Source: Clostridium massiliamazoniense
Lineage (GTDB): Bacteria > Bacillota > Clostridia > Clostridiales > Clostridiaceae
Reading direction: 5' to 3'
Length of the DNA stretch: 64,000 nt
NCBI RefSeq assembly: GCF_001403635.1
Contig: NZ_LN879467.1
Span: 310,001-374,000, forward strand
Positions 37,953 through 46,864 of the stretch are shown here, one piece after another. The position numbers were made by a program, and so were the translations under genes. The stretch's first letter is position 1. Each line of letters opens with the position of its first letter. The notes under the pieces are model-generated. The model saw only the letters and a list, made by a program, of their open reading frames with translations. It was not told where the DNA came from and made no database searches.

Positions 37953-37973
37953 AATTTAATTGAACTCAATTGA
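37953..37973. promoter_or_regulatory. OhrR-type operator upstream of ohrR
   Basis: AATTTAATTGAACTCAATTG, 26 bp before the ohrR start, is identical to the site before the peroxidase over 19 bases. Autoregulation is inferred. Confidence 0.75.
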
Positions 37974-38120
37974 CATTTTAAATTATATTCTAACAACCTA
38001 CTTCTGTCAATATATTTACTTATTTCTTCATTAGAATAATAAATATCAATAACAAAAAAAGAGGAAATATACTTCCCACCTTTGAACCTTAATTTTAGAC
38101 ATCGCTTATTATAAAAATAA

Positions 38121-38156
38121 TACAGTATTAACACTTTTGATATTAATACTGTTAAT
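38121..38156. terminator. ACAGTATTAA-type terminator 1
   Basis: Arms ACAGTATTAA and TTAATACTGT, after the end of the 204-residue gene. The same stem recurs at 44276, 45714 and 49916. Confidence 0.75.
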
Positions 38157-38245
38157 TTCTGATACTACTAGTCTATATCTTACATAAAAAAACAAACTCA
38201 AGTTACCTATATAAAAACTATATTACTTCATCCTTAGATATTTTA

Positions 38246-38854
38246 TTAGTCTTTAAAATGCTCTTTTTTTGTACTTTTGTAATTATCATCTAATGCATAT
38301 AGTAATCTTATTACTTCATTTCTTATATTAACTGGTAGTATGAATTTATTTACATCAATTTCATTAAGATAATATTCCTCCATATCCAGTTCAATTAAAT
38401 TATCAGGAATATAATTCTTATAATAACGATCTTCCAAAGAAAGCTCTTCGTATTCTTCATCCTCTTTTGCATTCATCACAAAATTATTTTTTTCATAATA
38501 ACATAAAATTATATCAATACAACATAAAATAAATGATTTTAATGACATTTCCCAAGTATATAAGTCCGAAAAAGCTGGTCTTGTCCATTTATATCTTTCT
38601 GCAAACCCACAAACTACTATTATTTCATTATTTTTTCTAGTTATTAAAATAGTCCCAATAGGGCTATCCAAAATCTCTTTTTCCATTTCAAAACTATCAC
38701 TATCTCTATCTCTTTTTTCTAAAATTCCTGCTATCAAAGAGTTTAAAACCAGTTTTGTTCCCTCACTTTTTAAACAAAAGAATAAAAATTCTATCTTTTT
38801 TTCATTTAAACCGTACTTACTAATTATATCTCTAAAAATCTCTTTATTTTCCAT
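38246..38854 (-). CDS. Hypothetical protein, probable immunity-type protein (202 aa)
   Basis: A soluble acidic protein of about 202 residues from ATG 38854 (GAGG 7 nt upstream; an ATG at 38860 overlaps that site). Features include KIEFLFFCLKSEGTKLVLNS, FAERYKWTRPAFSDLYTWEM and an acidic stretch AKEDEEYEELSLEDRYY. I do not recognise the family. It lies 9 bp after the 138-residue gene and downstream of a toxin-domain remnant, the usual place of immunity genes of polymorphic toxins; that role is inferred from position only. Confidence 0.65.
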   Translation of the reverse strand: MENKEIFRDIISKYGLNEKKIEFLFFCLKSEGTKLVLNSLIAGILEKRDRDSDSFEMEKEILDSPIGTILITRKNNEIIVVCGFAERYKWTRPAFSDLYTWEMSLKSFILCCIDIILCYYEKNNFVMNAKEDEEYEELSLEDRYYKNYIPDNLIELDMEEYYLNEIDVNKFILPVNIRNEVIRLLYALDDNYKSTKKEHFKD

Positions 38855-38863
38855 AATCATACC

Positions 38864-39280
38864 TCACAATAAATTATCTATGTTTTCTCTAATACATGTC
38901 AATAACTCACAATCTTTCCTCAAATCTTCTGTTATTAATTGATAATGGCATATATACTCTTCTGTAAGAACATATTTTCTTAACAAACATAGAAGTTCTT
39001 TATCCGAAAATTCAATATTACAAAACTTTATAATATTTTCTTTTAAATTTGTCTTTTCATCACTAATATTAAATCCTATTTCATCATCATCTAAAAGATC
39101 CGAATAGTAATCTTCCAATATAACGCTAATATATACTTTTTGTTGTGAAAATAAAAATTCATACTTTCTAGTTCGAATTAATATATCATAATTGGTCTTA
39201 TTACTTTTATATAAAGCAATTAATATTTTCATAATTTCATATTCATTTAATATTATATCTTCTAAATTTAAAGATTCCAT
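38864..39280 (-). CDS. Hypothetical protein, probable immunity-type protein (138 aa)
   Basis: An acidic, helical, soluble protein (NEYEIMKILIALYKSNKTNY, ILEDYYSDLLDDDEIGFNIS). Family not recognised. AGGAGG precedes ATG. It follows the EndoU-like toxin remnant at 39352-39960 by about 70 bp on the same strand and is tightly coupled to the 202-residue gene. By position it is the best candidate for immunity to that toxin. No signal peptide or membrane helix, as expected for a cytoplasmic immunity protein. Confidence 0.65.
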   Translation of the reverse strand: MESLNLEDIILNEYEIMKILIALYKSNKTNYDILIRTRKYEFLFSQQKVYISVILEDYYSDLLDDDEIGFNISDEKTNLKENIIKFCNIEFSDKELLCLLRKYVLTEEYICHYQLITEDLRKDCELLTCIRENIDNLL

Positions 39281-39351
39281 TTTATCCTCCTAGAATTTTT
39301 TAATAATAAAGAATAGCATATAATCAAATTATATACTATTCTTATAACTTT

Positions 39352-39960
39352 TCATATTTCTTGTTCTTCTTCAGGCTTTAATGGTTCTCAATCTGGTTCA
39401 TTATCTTCTTCACTCTCTACATATTTAATTCTCTTAATACCTTGTATTTAGCTGCTTCTATCTCCTCTTTATTTAAAGGATATGCTGTTCGAATTTTTCC
39501 TGTTGCTTTAACTATAATAATTCTCATTGTTACACCTAAAATTTCAACATTTTTAATTATAAATTTAGGATTTTCTTTTGTAAATGCTTCTTCTCCTTCT
39601 TCAGCACCTTTTACTATAATATTAATGAGTTTTTGTGGATTCCACTCTTCAGGAAACTAGGTTTGAGTAATTTTTCCAGTCGTATACTTATTATCAGATA
39701 TAATTCTTTTGACCATAGATTTCCCATCAAACTTTTTAACAAATCCTTGATACGCATTTGAACTTGAAGAAATAAATTCTTTAGTTGTAGGACTTACTAA
39801 TATTTTAGGATTGAATTTAGCAAAATCTGCATGTCCACCAACATAAATAATTTTTTTTGAAGTGTTTCTCTTAGTTTACCTTCAAAAATACGTTCTAATC
39901 CATCCTCTGTAAATTTTTCTGAGTTTTTATATATACTATATCACGAGTGTTGATTATGTA
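39352..39960 (-). pseudogene. C-terminal remnant of an EndoU-like polymorphic toxin
   Basis: Minus-strand frames give SEKFTEDGLERIFEGKLRET, then after a shift GGHADFAKFNPKILVSPTTK and SNAYQGFVKKFDGK, one in-frame TAG, then FPEEWNPQKLINIIVKGAEE and VTMRIIIVKATGKIRTAYPL, and an acidic tail with another shift. The HIFEG-like start, GGH, FP-x-W-P-Q and GKI-x-AYPL blocks follow the order of bacterial EndoU RNase domains. No N-terminal delivery domain is present, so this is an orphan, multiply broken toxin tail. Two possible immunity genes follow. Confidence 0.65.
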
Positions 39961-40049
39961 AAATTCGGATGTTAAAAATATAAAAAACAAGGTCATTCTG
40001 TGGTAATATTAAATAGCAAAAAAACAATACTACTAAGGAGAATAACCTC

Positions 40050-40154
40050 ATGAAAAATAATATCACTAGAATTCTTAAATTAGATAAAGATATTATAGCT
40101 ATTGATTCTACAACTATAAGTGTAAGAAAAGAATTAACAAAGCCAATTTACTGA
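40050..40154 (+). pseudogene. Truncated short ORF
   Basis: AAGGAG precedes ATG 40050, encoding 34 residues (NNITRILKLDKDIIAIDSTT, then ISVRKELTKPIY) before TGA. It looks like the first part of a longer gene cut off by a junction: its end overlaps the 3' end of the converging gene at 40134. Product unknown; a link to a transposase (IDSTT) is only a guess. Confidence 0.35.
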
Positions 40155-40592
40155 TATAGAAACTATTCTATTTTCTGATTCGAAAATTATAGCTGAAGAA
40201 TCGAATGCTTTTTCTAATAAAATTTCTTCATAAAAATTATCTCTACATACTTGTTTATTTACATAAGTATATATATTATATTTATTTTCATTACAAAATA
40301 TTTTTATTCTATAAAAAAGTTGCTTAACAATTGTTATATTTCCAATCCAAGTTAAAAGTAAATCATATAATTTCCCTTTATATTCTAATTCCTCTAAATT
40401 ACTTCCCATTTCTTTAAATATAAATTTACTCCTAAATTGATCATTTTTAAACTTTTCAAATAAATTTCTATCTACATTATAATTATATTCAATAAGAGTT
40501 TCTCCACCGAAATGAATTATTTCAAAATAAAACTCTATTCCACTTCGTTCTAAATCTGCTACTAACACTTCAAAAAATTGTATCCCATTCAT
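40134..40592 (-). CDS. Hypothetical protein, probable orphan immunity protein (152 aa)
   Basis: A soluble protein (IQFFEVLVADLERSGIEFYF, then FHFGGETLIEYNY-like and DLLLTWIGNITIVKQLFYRI). Family not recognised. GAGGT precedes ATG. It lies downstream of the SUKH immunity gene on the same strand in a region of toxin remnants, so an immunity role is plausible but unproven. The 3' end touches a junction with the truncated + strand ORF. Confidence 0.6.
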   Translation of the reverse strand: MNGIQFFEVLVADLERSGIEFYFEIIHFGGETLIEYNYNVDRNLFEKFKNDQFRSKFIFKEMGSNLEELEYKGKLYDLLLTWIGNITIVKQLFYRIKIFCNENKYNIYTYVNKQVCRDNFYEEILLEKAFDSSAIIFESENRIVSISVNWLC

Positions 40593-40763
40593 ATAAATTA
40601 CCTCATATTCATCTCTACTTTCTCCATCTTTAGGTATTTTAACTTTTAATATTATTTAAATAATATAACTAAGTAATCTCAATTTACCAAAAATAATTTT
40701 ATACATTCATAAAAATCTTCTTATAATAGCTATGTAAGTACTTTTTTTAAAATTTATTTTTAA

Positions 40764-41264
40764 TTATACATTTTGTTTTTCATATTGTTTTTCAAATTCT
40801 ATTTCTTCTTCAATTTGTTTATATAAAAATTCACCAAAATTATCTGCAATAACCTCCCTAATTTGTTCATTATCATCATATCCTAGAATGTAAGCTATAA
40901 CCTTTCCATATTCATTATTAGAACTTAAATCTAAGCAATATAATTCTCCAATCCCAAAATCTGCTATTATTAATAACTCATTTGGGAAATTATATCTTAG
41001 TCTTTCATCTAATGTATACCAAATACCATCAGGTACACTACTCTTATCAATTAATTTATTATTTACTATTCCATATACTTGTAAAGCTTCAAAATTTAAA
41101 TATCCAAAATCTTTTAAAAACTGTTTATATACTTCTGGAAACTTAACTCCTAATTTCTTTTCTGCTAATTGTATAACTTCTAATTCTGCTCCTTTAGTTT
41201 TTACTAATAACCCTTCATTTTCTTTTATTAATTTTAAAGCCTTTTTATAATATTCATAACTCAT
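40764..41264 (-). CDS. SMI1/KNR4 (SUKH) family immunity protein
   Basis: A 166-residue SUKH-fold protein. The family pattern is clear: VIQLAEKKLGVKFPEVYKQF, LKDFGYLNFEALQVYGI, then ELLIIADFGIGELYCLDLSS near residues 95-115 and a C-terminal helix (ADNFGEFLYKQIEEEIEFEK). SUKH proteins neutralise nuclease and other toxins of contact-dependent or T7SS polymorphic systems. AAGGAG precedes ATG, and the ATG lies 13 bp after the stop codon of a toxin tail remnant (41278-41400), the normal toxin-immunity arrangement. Confidence 0.88.
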   Translation of the reverse strand: MSYEYYKKALKLIKENEGLLVKTKGAELEVIQLAEKKLGVKFPEVYKQFLKDFGYLNFEALQVYGIVNNKLIDKSSVPDGIWYTLDERLRYNFPNELLIIADFGIGELYCLDLSSNNEYGKVIAYILGYDDNEQIREVIADNFGEFLYKQIEEEIEFEKQYEKQNV

Positions 41265-41277
41265 AATATTTCTCCTT

Positions 41278-41402
41278 TTATTTAAAGTCTTTTGTTCTAT
41301 TTATCCAATAAGCTCTATCTCCATCAATTTTACTTACTATATGTATTGTATTTTTACTATTATTTATTCTATAGCCAGGTGAATTCCTATTATTTTAAGC
41401 TT
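41278..41402 (-). pseudogene. C-terminal toxin tail upstream of the SUKH gene
   Basis: The frame NNRNSPGYRINNSKNTIHIV followed by SKIDGDRAYWINRTKDFK and TAA (41278-41280) ends 13 bp before the SUKH start and is closed upstream by a stop near 41403. The pattern and position fit the last 40 residues of a polymorphic toxin C-terminal domain; the rest is gone. Family not assigned. Confidence 0.5.
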
Positions 41403-41737
41403 TGATATAAAAATTTTTTTATAATGTTAAATTATATTAGGTTATATTTCACTTAAATCTTCTATAAATAAATTTATATTTGTATCTAATTCTCATTTAT
41501 TAAAATTAAGTACAAACATAAAAAAATTCATTCAATAATTTTATTTTGAATACTAATTATCTCTAAACTCTAAAACAACTTCAATATCACTGTTTATACT
41601 AATATCACTATCTTATTACTATCCAAATAAATTATAGATATATCACATCCTCCAATTTATAAATAGTAGTGATAAAAAGATAGTCTTAAAACATATATTT
41701 TCAAAAACTAATATCTGTAAAACTTGATTTTATATTT
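41403..41737. other. Decayed AT-rich stretch
   Basis: No recognisable gene. It probably contains degraded coding sequence between the toxin tail and the TetR gene. Confidence 0.4.
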
Positions 41738-42352
41738 TTATATGTCTTTACGCATACCTACTGCCCTTAGTGGACCAATTAACGACATTCTAGCAAGTGT
41801 CAGTGCCATTTCATTAGGGGATTCTTTCATATTTTTTTCAAGCCAATGTTTAATTACACCTAAGTCTGCTGAAAGTATATATTGTATAAAATATTCTTCT
41901 GAAATTACTGCCTCATCTATATTAAAACTCTTAAGTTTTTGCTTCTCAAACAAATTAGTTTCAATAAATTTTTTTATTTTTCTTTCAAAAGTAAGATCAC
42001 CTTTAGGACCTAAAATAGCTTTAATAATTACTGAATTTTCTCTAAAATATTCAAAAAGTTTTACCATAAATGGAAGAGGTTCATTTATAGCATCTATATT
42101 CATCATGTTGACTGAATTAAGATTCTTAGTCTTTTCTTCAATTTCCTGTATGATTTCATTTTCAATCTTCTCTAACAAGTCATACTTGTCAATATAGTGT
42201 AGATAAAATGTTCCTCTGTTTATATCCGCCCTTTGTGTTAAGTCAGTAACTGAGATATTATTAAATCCTTTTTCCTCTATTAACTCTGCTAAGGCAGACC
42301 TAATCATCTTTTTAGTACGTATTACTCTTCTATCAATAGATACTTTTTTCAT
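41738..42352 (-). CDS. TetR/AcrR family regulator of the nitroreductase pair
   Basis: A 204-residue protein with helix-turn-helix ISVTDLTQRADINRGTFYLH then YIDKYDLLEKI (about residues 33-65) and a C-terminal ligand domain ending LGVIKHWLEKNMKESPNEMA. It is paralogous to the TetR proteins at 47000 and 58825 (shared RGTFYLHY-x-DKYD block). It is divergent from two tandem nitroreductase genes and probably represses them in the absence of a nitro or quinone-type inducer (inference). GAGG precedes ATG. Confidence 0.87.
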   Translation of the reverse strand: MKKVSIDRRVIRTKKMIRSALAELIEEKGFNNISVTDLTQRADINRGTFYLHYIDKYDLLEKIENEIIQEIEEKTKNLNSVNMMNIDAINEPLPFMVKLFEYFRENSVIIKAILGPKGDLTFERKIKKFIETNLFEKQKLKSFNIDEAVISEEYFIQYILSADLGVIKHWLEKNMKESPNEMALTLARMSLIGPLRAVGMRKDI

Positions 42353-42597
42353 AAATTATGTCCTCATTCTATATAAATTTTTAACTTTTATTAACATATT
42401 TCTAGTAAATGTTTATTATTTAACAATTTAAATATTATTGTTTATTGTATAAAGCAATATAAATATTATAATATACATATAGATTATTAATCAACAATAT
42501 GTTCATTAAAAATACACTTTTTCACATGTTCTGGAAAACATATAATTGATGTAAATTTAATAATTTTGGTAAATAAATTGATTAATGGAGGATAAAA

Positions 42598-43242
42598 ATG
42601 AATAATTTAGATAAAAACAATGTTAATGAAGTTTTGGACATGCTATTAAGAAGTCGAAGATCCGTAAGAAGTTTTACAAAAGAAGTGCCTTCAAAAGAAC
42701 TAATTGAAGAAATAATTGAGGCTGGGAGACTTGCACCTTATCCAATACTTGCAGTAGCAAAGCAAACAGATTTCCGACATTTCTTTGTTATTTCAAATAA
42801 CAGTTTACAAATGGATAAAATAAAAACTATTCTTGTTGATGTTATTAAAACTCAAATATCAGCCTGCGAGAAAGAGGTAGAGAATAACAGCACTTTACAA
42901 TCCTTTATCACCTCCTTAAAGATGCAAGTTGAAAAAGGAGTTCTTGGTGTAGGTACAGCCCCTTATCTTATTATTATAGGAGAACGTCGTGGAATACCAG
43001 CCATAGAACAAAAGGCATTATCTCATGTGATGCAGAATATGTGGCTTAAAGCAACTGCTTTAGAATTAGGTGTTGAACTTGTTAGTGTAATAGGAAGATT
43101 AAGTAATAATAAAGATTTTTGCGATATTTTAGGAGTACCAACAGGAGAATATGGATTTGATGCTTGTGCAATTGGTTTCCCTACAACACCTGTAACTAAA
43201 GAAGGCAGAGCTGTTCCTTACCCATCTATAAAATGGATATAA
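42598..43242 (+). CDS. Nitroreductase family protein 1
   Basis: A 214-residue FMN-dependent oxidoreductase. The N-terminal FMN-phosphate-binding motif is LRSRRSVRSFTKEVPSKELI (about residues 17-36), then IIEAGRLAPYPILAVAKQTD; the C-terminal half has GVELVSVIGRLSNNKDFCDI and GEYGFDACAIGFP. It may reduce nitroaromatics, quinones or flavins with NAD(P)H. GGAGG precedes ATG. It is followed 123 bp on by a second, related nitroreductase and is divergent from a TetR gene. Confidence 0.87.
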   Translation: MNNLDKNNVNEVLDMLLRSRRSVRSFTKEVPSKELIEEIIEAGRLAPYPILAVAKQTDFRHFFVISNNSLQMDKIKTILVDVIKTQISACEKEVENNSTLQSFITSLKMQVEKGVLGVGTAPYLIIIGERRGIPAIEQKALSHVMQNMWLKATALELGVELVSVIGRLSNNKDFCDILGVPTGEYGFDACAIGFPTTPVTKEGRAVPYPSIKWI

Positions 43243-43365
43243 TAAAAATTCTAATGTGTTTTTGTTCTAGTATCATGTAAAGACAGTAAATAGAAATTAA
43301 TGATATAAACTGATATATAAACTTATAAGTATGTCTTATAGATTTATAATAAGGAGGATGAAATT

Positions 43366-44025
43366 ATGTTTGAAAATATTAGTAAAACTCAAAGTGATGC
43401 TCTAGAAGACATTCTAAAAGCTCGTCGTTCAGTAAGATTGTTTAGTACCATTCCACCAGATAAAAAGGATATTGAACAAATAATTCAAGCTGGATTAATT
43501 GCTCCCTTTGCTTCTGTTCCCGCTAAGGGAAAGAGAGATTTTCGAAAAATAATTATAATTCCTACTGACTCTAATGCAATGACAAAGATTGAAAGTATAA
43601 TTAAGGTTGTATCTCTAAAGCACTTTGGCGAAATGAAGGAAAAGAATGCCATGGCATCTTCTGTTATGAAAAAACTTGAATCAGGTGATGTTACAGATTT
43701 ATTTGGTAATGCACCTTACTTAATAATTGCAGCAGAACGTAAGGGAAAAGGATTTCCTTTCACTTATGAAACTGAACAGTCAATAAGTTTAAGTTATTGC
43801 ATGTATAATATGTGGTTGAAAGCAACTTCACTTAAAATTGGCTTCAAGCTAGTATCAATTTTTGTACATTTAAAATTGGGGAATAATAAAGAATTTTGTG
43901 AGTTATTAGGAATTCAATGTGGCGAATACGCTATTGATGCCTGTGCTATTGGATATCCAGATGATAAATATAAACTACCTCAAGTAAATTATCCAAACTA
44001 CGAATCGAACACTACATGGTTATAA
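43366..44025 (+). CDS. Nitroreductase family protein 2
   Basis: A 219-residue paralogue of the preceding gene, with the same order of blocks: KARRSVRLFSTIPPDKKDIE, APYLIIAAERKGKGFPFTYE, MYNMWLKATSLKIGFKLVSI, GEYAIDACAIGYP. Tandem duplication followed by divergence is likely. AAGGAGG precedes ATG. The 123-bp gap has no strong terminator, so it may be in one operon with the first. The C-terminal end is a short variable tail. Confidence 0.86.
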   Translation: MFENISKTQSDALEDILKARRSVRLFSTIPPDKKDIEQIIQAGLIAPFASVPAKGKRDFRKIIIIPTDSNAMTKIESIIKVVSLKHFGEMKEKNAMASSVMKKLESGDVTDLFGNAPYLIIAAERKGKGFPFTYETEQSISLSYCMYNMWLKATSLKIGFKLVSIFVHLKLGNNKEFCELLGIQCGEYAIDACAIGYPDDKYKLPQVNYPNYESNTTWL

Positions 44026-44749
44026 ATTTACAATATAGAAGTTATTATAATCATAAGCTCAATATTTAACTAGAAAAGTAACAATTTTGAAAAATCACAC
44101 TAGTGTTGCATTGATGTAAGTTTTACATATTTACAAATCAAGCCATATATAATGTATAACTTATAAAAAACTGCAATACTTTAGTTTTAACTTTTTTATT
44201 GTTTACCTTCTCTTCAACGAATATTACTATCTTCTATATCAATTAAATACTGCTTTGCTTCTTGAAATATAAAAAACAGTATTAACATCCTTATTGATGT
44301 TAATACTGCTGAATTATGATATTTTATACCTCATAATAAAAATTCTATTTCTTTAACTTTACTTAGTTCCATCAAGAACTTTTTTAAACTTGCACTTATA
44401 TTCTCAAAATCTTCTAGATATTTTTACTCTAATTCATTTACCTTATAAACAACTGCAGAAAAAGATGTTTGTACTGATTGTTTTTCTTTAAGTTCCTCAA
44501 TAGAATTAATATAATCAATTTGCTTCTCCTTAGTTTCTCCAATTAAAGAGTAATAATATTTTTCGGATTTCTATTCTGCTTTTTGTTCTATATTGTTAGA
44601 TTTCTGTTCTACCTTTTATTTATAATATAAAATTTAATTTTAATTCATAAAAAAATATAAATAATAGATTTATTTTCTATAAATTAATTCTAAAGTTTTA
44701 AGTTTTGATATTTATATTATATTTAAATTTTTTTATTCCAAATATAGTA
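44026..44749 (-). pseudogene. 724-bp region with a broken coiled-coil gene
   Basis: On the minus strand, between about 44610 and 44330, one frame with two in-frame stops reads YSLIGETKEKQIDYINSIEE, LKEKQSVQTSFSAVVYKVNE and LEDFENISASLKKFLMELSK, a small helical coiled-coil protein of about 90 residues, reminiscent of accessory proteins near T7SS effectors (weak inference). An ACAGTATTAA-type terminator (44276-44309) follows it. The remainder is AT-rich and shows nothing. Confidence 0.45.
44276..44309. terminator. ACAGTATTAA-type terminator 2
   Basis: Arms ACAGTATTAACA and TGTTAATACTG with a 10-base loop, preceded by AAAA. Confidence 0.75.
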
Positions 44750-45013
44750 TCATACATATAAAAATGAAAAAACCAACAATATAAAAAATAATATATCCTC
44801 CCCAAGAAATATATATTTGCATAATACTATTTTATATTTTGTATATTTTAATAAATAAAATATACATATCATCATCAAAATTCCTAAAGTTATTGGAATA
44901 AAAACTCCTATCATTGCTAAATAATTTTCTGTAAAAAACACATCTGAAAAATATAATAAGTGAAATACTATTGAACCAATAAAGGTTTTAGTAAAAATAT
45001 TTTTTATCTCCAT
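44750..45013 (-). CDS. Small membrane protein (87 aa)
   Basis: About 87 residues with three hydrophobic segments (FIGSIVFHLLYFSDVFF, AMIGVFIPITLGILMMICIF, YIFLGEDILFFILLVFSFLY). ATG 45013 is preceded by GGAAGGTGA; a GTG at 45034 overlaps that region. Family unknown. Located among toxin/immunity remnants, it could be a membrane-type immunity protein, but nothing in the sequence proves it. Confidence 0.6.
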   Translation of the reverse strand: MEIKNIFTKTFIGSIVFHLLYFSDVFFTENYLAMIGVFIPITLGILMMICIFYLLKYTKYKIVLCKYIFLGEDILFFILLVFSFLYV

Positions 45014-45262
45014 ACAATTTACATCACCTTCCACCCAATATTGTTATTTAATTTAATAGTAGTATAATAATATTATTATTTTAAAACCTTTTTTTTAATA
45101 AACTGTATATTTTTAGTTCTTAACTATATATGTAAAAAAATACAGAAACTAAATTCTGTATTGTTTTAAAATTATTCCTATTAATTTATCTATGCTATCA
45201 ATTAATTAACTATAAGTAGTTTGAATTTAACTATATTGTATTTCAAAGGAGATTATTTCATT

Positions 45263-45708
45263 ATGAAAAAATTTTTTAATAGTGACTATTCCCCTTAGTT
45301 CTATAGACCTTATTGGCTGTAATTATAGCAAATTTGAAATGTCAGATACTGATAAAATACAAAAATATGAAACAGAACAAAAAAATAAAAATATTAAATC
45401 AATCAAAAAATTTGAAGATAAAGTTGGATTAGAAAATGTCACTAAATTATCTGCCAACGATTTATTCACCTGCTCTCCTTAATAATAAACGCTCTAAAAT
45501 TAATACTAATATATTAACAAAAGATATAATTTAACAAGTAATTGAAAGAGCTAAATATATAATAGATACTAACTCTGTAATTTTATCAGAAATAGAAGAC
45601 AAGCCACTATATGAATTTAATCTTATGAATAACTTAAATGACCTTGATAGACTTGGTCTTGTTATATCTAAAGATTTAGCTTTAGATTTATATTACAAGT
45701 TTTTATAA
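45263..45708 (+). pseudogene. Decayed lipoprotein gene
   Basis: AAAGGAG precedes ATG 45263, but the first frame ends at once. With five instead of six T's in the run at 45272-45277 the start would read MKKFLIVTIPLSSIDLIGCN, a lipoprotein signal with Cys after LIG. The second frame goes on (FEMSDTDKIQKYETEQKNKN) to a stop at 45482; a third frame continues (VIERAKYIIDTNSVILSEIE, DLDRLGLVISKDLALDLYYK) to TAA 45706-45708, with one more stop. Function unknown. Confidence 0.6.
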
Positions 45709-45713
45709 AAAAA

Positions 45714-45750
45714 TTAACAGTACCAACACTAATAGTATCAATACTGTTAA
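45714..45750. terminator. ACAGTATTAA-type terminator 3
   Basis: Arms TTAACAGTA and TACTGTTAA around an imperfect interior, just after the lipoprotein remnant. Confidence 0.7.
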
Positions 45751-45820
45751 CTTTTAATCTTTATATTTTATTTCTACAAATCTTAATTATCCATCACTGT
45801 ATTTAATAAACATAAATTTC

Positions 45821-46813
45821 TTATTTCTTAAAACGTGGGAAAAGTTCTAAGGCATTATTATATAAAATATCCTCAATTAACTTATCATCAAATTTTTGAT
45901 AATTTGAAATTCTTTCTGTCATTTCTTTGGACCAATCTTCTGGTGCATAATGTGCATCACTTCCAAATAAAATATGAGATGAACTTGTTGTATCTTTCAA
46001 AGCTTCAAAGGTTGCTGGTTGAGTAGAAATAGCTGTTTCAAAATAAAAATTACTCATATATTCTTCAGGCTCTTTTTTTAAAGTACTCCATCTCTCTGCT
46101 ACTAATGAATCTTTCATCCAGACCTTCCCAGCTCTATAAGATTGTCCAATTCTCCATTTTAAATATGGAAGTGTTCCTCCTGCATGTGCAAGAATAAATT
46201 TAATATTTGGACAACGCTCAATTGTTCCACTTAGAACAAGATTTGCTGCTGCACGAGTTGTATTAAATGTAAATTCAGCCATAAAATCAGCTGTTAAAAA
46301 TTTAGGACGTGGATTTGATGCTGGTGGAGCACTAGGGTGAATAAATACAACTGCATTTCTTTTATTTAATTCATCCATTAAATCATCAAAAATAGGATCA
46401 CCTAAAAAATGTTCATTATAATTAGAAAGTAGCCCTACCCCATCTAATTTAAGTTCATCTAATGCATATTTTAATTCTTCTATGGCATTATTTACATGTG
46501 GTAATGGTAAAAATGCAAAACCACCGAATCTTTTAGGGTATTTTGAAATCATATCTGCTTGGAATTCATTTATATCACGTGCAAGTTTTTTTGCTACTTC
46601 TGGATTTAAAATAGGAATTACACCTGGTTCAGAAATAGATCCAATTGCAACTTCTATTCCTAAACGATCCATCATATCTAAACTTGTTTCAGGGGTCCAT
46701 TTTTTAATAGGCATTCCACCTGATTCACCTACTCCAAAGTATTCAAGAGTTGAACGGTATTGTTCTGGAATAATGTGATGATGTACATCTATAAATTTAT
46801 TTGCTTTATTCAT
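45821..46813 (-). CDS. Amidohydrolase family protein (ACMSD-like decarboxylase fold)
   Basis: About 330 residues, a metal-dependent TIM-barrel hydrolase or decarboxylase of the Amidohydro_2 type. Metal-binding segments are IDVHHHIIPEQY at about residues 8-19, FIHPSAPPASNP near 155, FILAHAGGTLPYLKWRIG near 210 and LFGSDAHYAPEDWSKEM near 280. Substrate unknown. The frame opens at 46861, but AAAGGAAG precedes ATG 46813, which is preferred. It is divergent from a TetR gene, and two inverted repeats lie between them. Confidence 0.87.
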   Translation of the reverse strand: MNKANKFIDVHHHIIPEQYRSTLEYFGVGESGGMPIKKWTPETSLDMMDRLGIEVAIGSISEPGVIPILNPEVAKKLARDINEFQADMISKYPKRFGGFAFLPLPHVNNAIEELKYALDELKLDGVGLLSNYNEHFLGDPIFDDLMDELNKRNAVVFIHPSAPPASNPRPKFLTADFMAEFTFNTTRAAANLVLSGTIERCPNIKFILAHAGGTLPYLKWRIGQSYRAGKVWMKDSLVAERWSTLKKEPEEYMSNFYFETAISTQPATFEALKDTTSSSHILFGSDAHYAPEDWSKEMTERISNYQKFDDKLIEDILYNNALELFPRFKK

Positions 46814-46864
46814 AAAAATCTTCCTTTCATTTTCAATTATATATTTTAGACATCTTGTCAATTA

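Noticed and set aside
37928-38134. N-terminal extension of the OhrR frame by about 69 codons
   Set aside because: It would cover the OhrR operator and promoter, lacks a ribosome-binding site and does not resemble any MarR protein; the start at 37927 gives the normal length.
41724-42197. 157-codon + strand frame
   Set aside because: Antisense to the TetR gene at 41738-42352, which has a clear family match and ribosome-binding site.
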